Positions 7,328-16,393 of a stretch of 17,692 nucleotides of DNA are shown here, in pieces. The translations under genes and the position numbers were made by a program. Below the pieces are notes generated by a model. That model was not told the origin of the DNA, did not search any database, and saw nothing but the letters and a program-made list of their open reading frames with translations. The first letter of the stretch is position 1; each line of letters begins with the position of its first letter. Origin of the DNA: Prasinococcaceae sp. CCMP 1430 (Eukaryota > Prasinodermophyta > Palmophyllophyceae > Prasinococcales > Prasinococcaceae); NCBI GenBank assembly GCA_013416795.1, contig RQSC01000023.1:260035-277726 (forward strand). Reading direction: 5' to 3'.

Positions 7328-10300
7328 TCACTCGCCGCGGCCCGCGCCGCCGCGGCCCGCGCCCCCGCGCGGCCTGCCGCGCCCGCCTCGCTGGGCGCGC
7401 TTCTTGGTGGGGCCGGGCTTCTTCTCCTCGGCACCCTCGCCGCCCTCGGCGCCCGTGTCTTCTGGCTGAGCAGGGGGAACAGGCCGCCTGGGCTTCGAGC
7501 TGACGAGGGTGACTATCTTGCCCTTCTTCTTCTCGCCCGCGACCTTCGGGGGCGGCGCGGTTGGCCCCGCGTCGGCCTTCGCGGCCTTCGCGGCCTTCGC
7601 GGCCATTGCGGCCTTCATCTTGGCGATGGCCTCCTGCTTCGCCTGGGCCTCGACCTTGGCCTTGGCCTCCGCGGCCGTGGGATTGACCGCGTCCGCATCG
7701 GTCGCGGGGGCGCTGGCCTCCTTGTCCGCGGCGGCCTTGGCCGCCGCCTCCTCTGCGCGCCGCTTCTTTGCTTCCTTCGCCTCGATCCTCTTCCTCAGCG
7801 CCTCCTTCTGCTTGAGTAGCTGCTGGCGCAGCTTCTCCTCCGCCTCGGCGGCCTCGGCAGCCTCGGCGGCCTTGGTGGCAGCCGAGGCCGCAGCGGCGTC
7901 CGCGCTCGGGCCCGCATCGGCACCCTCCGTCGTGACGGCCACGGGCGCGGCCTCCTCCGCAGGGGTGGCTGGCACATCCCCCTCAACCTCGTCCGCAGCA
8001 GGAGCAGGGTGCTCCTCAGCGTCCGCGGCGGCGACGGCCGCGTCCACTGGCGCGATGGCCTCCGCAATGAGAGCGGATGCCTCCGCGGCGACAGCAGCAT
8101 CAGCATCAATCTCAGGAACCTCTGCAGCGGCGGCGGCAGCGGCGGCAGCCTCTGGAGCTGGCTGCTCAGCGCCAGCCTCGTCCTCGGGTGCGACCGGTTC
8201 CTCGTGCTCGGTGTCGGCGCTCTCCCCTTGCTCCGTGTCCGCGGGCTCGTCGCCCTCCTCTTCAAGGGTTTCCTCGCCAGCATCATCGTCGGCTTCCTCC
8301 CCGCCGTCCTCATCGTCCATTTCCTTGTCGTCGTCGGCGTCTGCCTCCTCCTCATCAGCATCGGCCTCACCCTCCTCGCCGTCATCCTCCATCTCCTCCG
8401 CTTCGTCCTCGTCGGGCGGCAACACGGCTGGGGTGGCCTCGGCGATGGGCTCGGCGACCTCCGGCTCAACTTCCAGCTCAGGCGGCACCGCCGCGGGCTT
8501 GGGCGCCGCCGGCTTGGCTGCTTCGGCATCGGCAGGCGTGGCGACGACGGGGGTACCGCCAGGCACAAACTCAGCCGCAGCTGCGCTCAATGTCGGCCGT
8601 GCGCGCTTTGCCGCGGGTGTCGTCTCCTCAGCGGCCGCATCCTGCTGCGCCTCGCCCTCATCCTCAAGCGCACGCTTCTTCGCCGAGGGCTTCGGCACGC
8701 TCGGCGCGGATGCAGGCACAGTGGTGGCGGTCGCGGGAGGTGCAGATGTTGGCGACGGTGCGGCTGCCCCGGGATCGACGCGCGGGCGCTTGGCACTAGG
8801 GCCAGCCTCCTGAGCAGGGGGGATAGATTGTGCCGCACCGGCAGCGGCGGCGGGCTGTTGCAAGAGCTGCTCAGTCCGCGCCTTGAGCTGCGACTCGGCG
8901 AAGGATGCGAGCTTGGCCTCGAGGCCAGCAAGCTGCTTATTCTTGTTCACGATCTGGGCCTCGAGCTCCTTGATCTTCGCGTCGTCGAGGGCCTTCGTCT
9001 GCCTGGCGGACTTCACCCCCTCCATGGCCTGCTTGCGCTGCTCAGTGCGCTTCTTGACCAGCTCGCCTTGGTTCTTAAGCATCAGGTCCTTGCGCGCCAG
9101 CTCGGCCTCAACGGTCGACAGCTTGCTCTGCAACGCCTTGGTGGCCGCCGCGTCGCCCTCACCCTTGCCCGCGGCCAGCGCATCGAGATCCTTCTGCTTG
9201 GCAGCGAGGTCTTTTTTCTTGGCCTCAAGCTCAGCGGTGAGGCGATCCCGCTGAATCTTAAGGCGAGCCGCCTCTCCGCGTGCCTCCTTGATGAGGGCCT
9301 CCTTGGCCTTCGTCTCTTCTGCAGCCTTCGTGCTCTCTGCCTTCGCGGCCTTCACAACCTCCTGCTGCGACGAGAGCTCCGCCTGCACGCGCTGGTATTC
9401 CGCCAAGTCAACAGACTTGTACTTGTCAAGGAGACCCTGTGCGCGGCGCTGCCACGTGCGAGCCTCCTGCTTTGCGCTCTCGACAGCGGCCTGGGCAGCC
9501 TCAGCCTCCGCAGCGCGCTTGGACGTCTCAGCAGTCGCCTCAACAAGCTTCGACTCTTTCTCCGCCGTAGCGTCCTTAGCAGCCTTGAGCGCCTTGGCCA
9601 GGCGGCCAGCCTCAGCGCGCAGCGTCGTGTTCGACTCGCGCAGCAGGTTGAGCTGGTCGAGCTGCGCCATGGTGGCCTTGTGATCCTCGTCCGCCTGGAC
9701 CGCAGCGCGCGCACGCGCAGCCTCTCGCGCAACCTCGGCGCGCGCTTCGTCTGCGGCCTTTCGAGCCGCGGCAGCCTGACCTTTCCAGCGTGCCGCCTCC
9801 TGCTCTGTCAGGCTGAGTTTGACCTCAGCAGCCTCCTTCTCGCGCCGCAGGAACGCCACCACCTCCTTGAGGTCCGAGCCGTCACCCTCACCGCCGGCAG
9901 CAGCCCCTCCCCCGCTTGCGCCGGGTGTACCGGGCGCGCCGAGGGAGCCCTCGAGGCGCTTCAGCAACGTGGCATTCTGGGCGGACACCTCCGACGCGCG
10001 CTTGTCCGCCTCAGCGGCGGCCTTCTCGGCAGCACTGACGCGCGCCTCGACGTCTGCGACAGCGGCCGACCGCTTTGCCTCGGCAGCTTCGAGCTCGCGC
10101 TCAACCTCAGACACCTTGCTCTCTGCAGCCGCCAAGGTCTTCTCCGCCTCGGCAAGGCGGCGTAGGTCCTCCCCGTGGGCCATCACCTCCCTCTCATAGG
10201 CGGTCTGCGCATTGCGCCACTGCGCGTGCGATGCCTCTACATCGTTGGTGAGAGCATCAATGCGGCTCTCAGCGGCAGCAAGCGTCGCGCGCACCTCATC

Positions 10301-13300
10301 GAGCGTCTTCTGCAGCGTGCCAGCCTCGGTGCTAGCCTCCTTCTTCGCGGCAGCGACAGCAGCGTCGATAGCCTTCTGCTTTTCCTCCACCGTGCACCCG
10401 GCAGCCTGGAGCGCCTCCAGGCGCTTCTCGACCTCGACCTTGGCATCAACGAGCTGCTTCGCCCGCGACTCGGCCTCGCTCTTGAATGCGTCATGGGCCG
10501 CCTGCACAGCCGCAATCGCTTCCTCGTTGGCTGCCGCGATCGCCTTGTACTGAGCGGCATGGTCGCGTGCCACGTCTGCCTCCTCGCGCGCGCTCGCCGC
10601 CTCGCCCGAGAGACGGGCGAGGCGTGCGAGCAGCCCGGCCTCGCGCTCGTCGCGTGGCTCGCCACCCTCGGACACAGCAGCGACGACAGCGGCCGTGCTA
10701 GCATCAGCGCCACCACCAGCAGCGGGCGCAGCGCTGCCCTTGGCCTGCACGAGAGTGAGGCGGGCCTCAGCACGGCCGAGCGCACGCTCGAGCTCGCTCG
10801 CGCGCGCGACCGCAGCGGCTGCTTCCGTGCGTGCAGACTCAAGAGACTTGGTCAGACGAGTGCGCTCGGCATCCGCGGCCTCGGCCTTGGCATGCACTTC
10901 GGCGGCTGCCGCCGATGCCTTCTCGGCGGCGCCCCGTGCGCGGTCGCGCTCGGCACCAAGGTCCCGCTGGGCATCCGCCCAGTCACTCCTGGCTCCCGCG
11001 AGCTCCTTGTTGAGGCGCTCGATCTCGCGTTTCGCCTCCAACTCCCGCATTTCGGCGCCCTTGGTCGTCGCCTCGAGGGCCGCCTCGAGCTGCCGGAGCT
11101 TCTCTGTAGCGGTGGCGAGCTCGCCAGAGAGGCGCTCCTCTGCCTTCTTGAGGAGCTCCTTTTCGGCCGCTGCCGCAGCTGTCGCCCGCTCGGCCTGCCT
11201 GCACTTGTCCTCTGCCGCGCCCTGCGCCAGGACGGCAGCGCGCAGCTGGCGTTGCGCATCGCTGATCTGGCCAGCGAGCTCGGCATTGCGAGCCATGAGC
11301 TGGCCGATCTCGCTTCGCTGTGCCTCCTGGGACTCGAGGGCGCGCGCCTGGCGAGAGCGCTCAAAGTCTGCCTCCGACTGCGCCCGCGCTCTCTCGGCAC
11401 GCGCCTTCGACGCCTCCTCGCGGTAGTTGTCCACCTCAGCGCGCAGCATGCGCGCGTTCTCGTCGGCTTCGGTCTTGTAATCAGTGAGCTTCTGGGCAGT
11501 TTCCTCGTACAAGCCGCGGAAGTCCGGCTCGCCAGCCACCAAGGAGGGCACGATCGTATCGGCATTGCCAGCCGACGCGGCAGCAATGCGCACCGTCGCC
11601 GCCGGCGCGATCGCCGCCGCGGCCGCAACAGTTGCCGCCGCCGCGGCAGTGCCAGCCGCGCCAGCACCACCGGCCTCCTGAAGGAGACGCAGGTATAGGT
11701 CGCGCTGCCTAACGATAGCCTCCACCGCCGACTCCTGGCGCTTGCGCGAAGCCTTCAGCCGCTCCAGCTCTGCCATCATGTCCGCCGCCTTGGCCTCGAA
11801 CTCCTTCTTGGCTTCGTCGCGCGCGCTGCTTGTTCCGGCCTCCGCCTCGGCAGAGAGTGAGCGGAGGCTCATGAGAAGTTTCGCGTTCTGCTCCTGGAGG
11901 TCTGCGACGTCCTTGAAAGACACGAGGCGCTCGCTGATAAGCGCGCCGGCTGAGCCCGGCTTGTCGCCGCTGGGCACAAGCGCACTGCTGTTGGTTGCTC
12001 CGGCTGGCGGGGCGAGCGCACCGCCCTTGAGGGCCTCAACCTCGACCAGCAGGACTGCCACCTGGTGCCCGAGGTCCTTCGCCTGCGCCTCGCGCGCGGC
12101 AAGCTCGCGTCTGGCATTGTTCGCCTCGCGCTCAGCGTCCATCGCGTTGTTCGCGTGGCGACGTGCCTCCGAGGCAGCGTCCTCAAGGCGTGCGAGCATC
12201 GCGGCGTGCGTCTCGAGCATGCTCTCATACTCCGCGCGCTGCTGCTGGATGGCGGGCGCCTTGCGCTCCAATTCGGCAAGGATGCTGTCGAGCGACTCCT
12301 GCAGCCGGCGGCTCTCAGCGCGCTCCCTCACGAGCTCATTCTCGAGACTCTCGCACCTCTCGAAAATGGATGTGAGACTCTTTCCGTCACGCATCATGCT
12401 CGCTGCAGCCGCTGCGGGTGACAGCGAAAGGATGTCGCGGGCGGCACCAGATACGGCGCCTCCCAGCGGCGTCGATGCGGCGGCCGTCGCGGCCTCGGCG
12501 CGCGCCTTCTCTGCCTCGGAGCGAGCGGCAGCCACCTCTTCCCGAGACATCTTGAGCGCGTCCTCTAGGCCCTGAATTTTGTCGCCCGAGTCCTTGGCGG
12601 TCTTCTCGACGACCTCCTTCAGCGAGGCAACGATGCCCTCCAGCTCGGCGTTCTTCGACAGAATGTCATCGCTCTTGGACTTGTACAGTTCGTTCAGGCG
12701 GCGGGAGGTCGCCAGTTCGCGCTCGTAGTGCTCCTCAACCGATGCAGCTTGGTCACCGAGCTCCTTGTTCTTCGCATGCAGATCCTTCTCGGCAGCCTCG
12801 AAGGCAGCGATGCGGGCATTGGCTGCGGCGTACTGAGCCTCGAGCGTCTCCACCTTGCCCTGCGCTGCCGAAAGCTCGCTCTCCGTGTCGGTGCGCGCGG
12901 CGGCCGCAGCCTTCTTTTCGGCAAGCAGTGCGTCGCTCTTGACGGCCAGCTCATTGCTGAGCCACTCGTTGTGCTTGTCGGCGAGCTCCTTCTCCTGCTG
13001 CATGCGGGCAACGCGCGCCGATAGCCGCGCCATTTCGCTGCCCGCGTCACGTGCCTTGGCCTCCGCCGCAGCGCGCTCCTCTGTCAGCTTCACGACGCGG
13101 TCGAGGTACTCCCTGACAAGCGCGTCCTTCTCCGCCAGCTCAGTAGCCTTGAGTTCCGCGCGATCGAGCTGCGACTGCTTCGCGGCGCGCAGCTCGCTCA
13201 TCTCGGCCGCATTGCGCTCGAGGGCGGCATCCTTCTCGACCTATGAAGTGTGGGCGGACGCAGGCAATGTCGCACAAGGCACGTGCGCGCACGTGGCCGC

Positions 13301-13891
13301 GGGGCGAGGATCGGCGATGATGCGTCAGCTCGAATCACTCACGATCGACTGCGGCTTGAGGCAGCCAGGGGCAAGCGCCATACGCGCGCGCGCCCGTGCG
13401 CGTGGCGGAGAGCGCAGCACGCAGTGCGGGCGGAACCAGGGGGAAAAGGGTTCCGCCGGCGGCTGTGCGGCGCGCGCGAGCGCGCACGCACCAGCTGCAG
13501 CTTGGCGGCATTGTTCTGCGCCTTCACCTCCGCCAGCGCCTTGGCCTCGGCAGCGAGTGCCTGGCCCATGCGCGCCTTCTCTGCCTCGACCTCGGCGTGC
13601 TCGTTGCCGAGGGCCTTCGCTCGGGCGATCGGGGCGTGTCGTTGGCGTCCAGATCGCGCGCAGGTGCGTCAGCGCACGTGCCGGCATGGGAGCAGCGCCG
13701 CGCGGCTGCGGGGCGGGCGGGGCAGCGCGAGGGGGCAGGCAGCCACGCGGGGCGAGATGATCGGGGGGTTGCGGCGAGGCGCGGGCGCCTCCGCGGCTCA
13801 CCTGGTACTTGGCCTCGAGCTCCTCGCACGTCGCCTCGAGCGCGAGCTCGGCGGCGTGTGCGCGCGCCCTCTCGGCCTCGACGTCGCGCCG
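7328..13891 (-). CDS. TPR: Nuclear pore basket nucleoporin TPR/Mlp/NUA homologue (5' exon missing)
   Basis: This is a giant coiled-coil protein of the nuclear basket; relatives act in mRNA export, pore anchoring and spindle-checkpoint scaffolding. Three exons are supported: 13891-13802, 13614-13492 and 13240-7328, all joined in phase 0 with GTGAGC and GTGCGT donors; they encode 2,041 residues. Diagnostic TPR blocks in order are KHNEWLSNEL (about 12975), RRLNELYKSKSDD (about 12700), LSPAAAAASMM...KSLTSIFE (about 12430-12365), LVSFKDVADLQEQNAKLL (about 11930) and IVRQRDLYLRLLQ (about 11720). Heptad coiled coil continues to about 8860, then a disordered tail follows: KRPRVD and two further KR-rich nuclear-signal-like clusters, a Glu/Asp block (about 8430-8180), a charged helix (about 7870-7700) and an RGG-like C-terminus. 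Relative to animal TPR, roughly 45 N-terminal residues are missing, so at least one upstream exon is unlocated. The first listed acceptor follows a T12 run on the minus strand. Confidence 0.93.
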
Positions 13892-14314
13892 CTGCTTGGC
13901 GAGCGCCGAAAAAAAAAAAACCACGCGATGCGAAAACGACGAGTGCAAAGAAGGACCGAGTGCGAAACGAAGAAGCGCAGAAGCAGACGGCCAAAAAAAA
14001 AAAGGAGAACAGCCCTCCGCGAGAAGAGCCCCTCCCTGAGCAAAAAAAAATGCGCGGAGGATGGGAGTTCGAGGCGTGTTTTCAATATTGGCGACATTCA
14101 ATGCCATCAATTTTGTTCTCCGTACTATTTTCCCTTTTTTTGTGCTGTGCGGGTGCGGGTGCGGGTGCGGCGCGGCGCCACAGTGCGCGTGCGGGGCGCT
14201 GGGGGGGGGGCACGGGCCCAGAGTGGGGGAGGGAGGCGGGGCGTGGGCCGCAGCTCTTGCGGCCGTGGTGGCCGCGGTGGGCGAGGGCGAGGATCGGATC
14301 AGTAGGCCGAAGGG
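13892..14314. promoter_or_regulatory. Head-to-head region: unresolved TPR 5' exon and V-ATPase C promoter
   Basis: This 423-bp gap must hold the TPR start codon and a terminal intron on the minus strand, plus the promoter of the rightward V-ATPase gene. The part from 13905 to 14060 is purine-rich on the plus strand, that is pyrimidine-rich for TPR, as a long polypyrimidine tract would be. A leftward ATG at 14107-14105 is a candidate TPR start, but I find no convincing donor after it. GGGTGC is repeated near 14150-14168, and a G10 run lies at 14201-14210. Confidence 0.45.
13909..14050 (+). repeat. Three long A homopolymers in a GC-rich background
   Basis: Runs of A12 (13909-13920), A11 (13993-14003) and A9 (14042-14050) are spaced about 50-85 bp apart. 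On the minus strand they are T runs upstream of the TPR splice acceptor at 13892; the nearest could serve as its polypyrimidine tract, while the others could be nucleosome-excluding promoter elements. Confidence 0.85.
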
Positions 14315-16209
14315 ATGGCCCGGCCGATGGTACGTGGCGATCGCGGACGCGCGGCGATCGCGGCGCGCGGGTGCTGGCAGGTTGCGACGGGCGCGCGCGG
14401 CCACCGCGCCTGCTGCGCGGCGGCCGGCGCTGACGTGCGGGGGCTGCGCGGCGCGGTGCCGCAGGGTGCGCGCTCGTCGGAGTGGTGGCTCGTGTCGGTG
14501 CCCCTCACCCGCGGTAATGCCCAATCCACTTGGGCGATGCTGCGCGACAAGACCGAGGGCGAGGTCGAGCTCGCCACTTCATACAGGTTCAACGTGCCTG
14601 AGCTTCGCGTCGGCACGCTCGACTCGCTGCTCGCGCTCTCGGATGACCTCGTCAAGGTGCGCAGTTGGCACCACGTGGGGGTAGGCTGGGTCGGGGGAGA
14701 CGAATCCTTTGCACGCGTTTGCTCGCACGTGCAGGCTTGGGGCAGCGCCGCGCCGCCCTGGCCCTCGAACGCACGCGCATCGTGTGCGCCACAGTTTCTT
14801 GCGCATCGCTGTGCTGCGAGCCCCTCTTTTCCGGCGCGGCGAGCCTTCGGTAGGCGCTGGCGTTCTGGTGCTGTGCAGGCACGCTAACATGGATGCCCGC
14901 GCCCTCGCGGCGTGCGCACCCGTATCACAGATCAACACATTCGCCGAGAACGTCACCAACATGATCGCGCGCCAGCTGCAGGACCTCACAGGTGCGTGGT
15001 GCTGTTGATGGTCCCTGGGCCCATGTGTGTCGTTGCTATCGCTCGCCGGCTGTTCGGCGGACCGCCCATGCCCATTCGCGAATCTAATCTTGGCTGTGCA
15101 GCGAGGGCGGCCCGTGCATGATTGGGAACTCGGAGTGATGCCGAAATCGTGCTGACGCCGCTGCGGCGCCGCGCTCTGGTGCGCCTCCCATGAAGATGGC
15201 GAGCCGCTGAGCATCGAAGGCATGCCGGTTGAGAGTGCGCTGACGCGCTTCGTCTGGGACGAGGTGTGTATGTGTGTGTGCTCGCGTGCGCGCGCGCGTT
15301 TATTAGTCTTCGCATGTGTATGTGCGCGTGTGTTGGTGCATATGCGTGTGCGTGCGTCCGTGCGCCCGACGCTGACCCTCCGCGTGACAGGCCAAGTATC
15401 CCGTGAAGAGCCACCTGCGCGAGACTGTCGACAAGATCTCGACGCACATCAGTAAGATGGAAGACGCGCTCAAGTCTCGCACGGCGGACTACAACTCGCT
15501 CAAGGGTCAGCTATCGCAGCTGTCCCGCAAGGCGCAGGGAAGCCTGCTCGTGCGCGACCTGGGGACAATTGTCAAGGAGTCGGACGTGGTCGAAAGCGAG
15601 AATCTGACCACCCTCATGGTGGTGGTGGGAAAGTACAGCCAGAAGGACTGGCTGGACGCATACGAGACGCTCTCGCAGTTCGTGGTGCCGCGCTCAAGCA
15701 AGTGTGTGGCAGAGGAGGGCGACTACGCTCTGTACACTGTGGTCGTCTTCCGCCGCGTTGCTGACGACTTCCGCACGAACGCAAGATCGAAGGGTTTCCA
15801 GGTTCGCGACTACAGCTACGACCCGGAGGCGCGCGCCGCACGCGCCACCCAGGAGGGCGAGATCCGCGACGGCTTGGCTACGAAGCAGTCGGCCCTGCTC
15901 GCGTGGTGCCGCGCCAGCTACGTGGAGGCATTCACCTCGTGGGTGCACCTCTCGGCTGTGCGGGTCTTCACGGAGAGCATAATGAGGTTCGGCCTGCCGC
16001 CGCAGTTCCTCGCTACGCTCATCCGCCCGCAGCCGAAGTGCGAGAAGAAGCTGCGCACCACGCTGTCGGGGCTCTTCGCCGGAAAGGACGCTCATCACTG
16101 GCAGGAGACGGAGGATACCACCGCCGCGTCAATGGGCGTGGGGGCGCTCAGCGCGGACGACATGCACCCGTACGTGAGCCTCACACTCACCCTGGCTGGC
16201 ACGAGCTAG
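14315..16209 (+). CDS. VMA5: V-type proton ATPase subunit C
   Basis: Subunit C links the catalytic V1 sector to the stator and V0 of the vacuolar proton pump and is released when the pump disassembles. Exons: 14315-14329, 14465-14656, 14931-14991, 15196-15263 and 15391-16209, totalling 384 residues, close to the family norm. Family blocks appear in order: EWWLVSVP, FNVPELRVGTLDSL, SDDLVK joined to INTFAENV, TRFVWDE joined to AKYPVKSHL, LKSRTADYNSLKG, VVPRSSK, VADDFRTNAR and VFTESIMRFGLPPQF. The middle joins are secure because phases (0, 1, 0) and homology agree, the phase-1 join making an Asp codon. The tiny first exon (five codons) is predicted from a GTACGT donor and a CTGAC branch site; because its 135-nt intron is a multiple of three with no stop, an unspliced start at the same ATG would add 45 Arg/Ala/Gly-rich residues and cannot be excluded. 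Confidence 0.93.
15264..15390 (+). repeat. Last V-ATPase C intron, made mostly of alternating TG/CG
   Basis: This 127-nt intron starts GTGTGT and consists largely of TG, CG and TA steps up to about 15362, so nearly the whole intron could flip to Z-DNA. Only the last part carries ordinary splice signals: a CTGAC branch site at 15372-15376, unusually close (about 15 nt) to the acceptor GACAG at 15386-15390. Confidence 0.8.
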
Positions 16210-16393
16210 GCCAAGACGTTGAAGGTCGTGCAGCGCCGCGGCTCGGCGCACACGCCACGCACCCGTGCTGGCACTCGCGCGCAGGGCGCGCACGCCGGCG
16301 AGCGGCGCACGTGCCCCATGCTCGCCGGAATGGAGCCGCACGCGACTATTAATATATATATAATTTTGTGGGTGACCGAGCGCGCCCGCGGCA
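16210..16393. other. Tail-to-tail gap between V-ATPase C and DUF4336 genes
   Basis: These 184 bp lie between convergent stop codons and should contain the 3' ends of both transcripts. It is GC-rich except for one AT island, listed separately. No reading frame here is supported. Confidence 0.6.
16347..16367. terminator. AT-only island at the convergent 3' ends
   Basis: These 21 consecutive A/T bases, including alternating TA steps, stand in a very GC-rich background, 138 bp after the V-ATPase C stop and 27 bp after the DUF4336 stop (minus strand). The TATATA core reads the same on both strands, so it could act as a polyadenylation efficiency element for both genes. The role is inferred from position. 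Confidence 0.4.

Noticed and set aside
8009-11698. Long plus-strand open frames (718 and 507 codons) opposite the TPR gene
   Set aside because: They are Leu/Arg/Gly-rich with no domains, and arise because alanine- and glutamate-rich coding in GC-rich DNA leaves the opposite strand free of stops; the minus strand matches TPR throughout.
14709-15008. Plus-strand frame running through the second V-ATPase C intron
   Set aside because: Only the part from 14931 to 14991 matches subunit C; the upstream part contains the CTAAC branch site, and using the earlier CAG at about 14880 would give an immediate stop.
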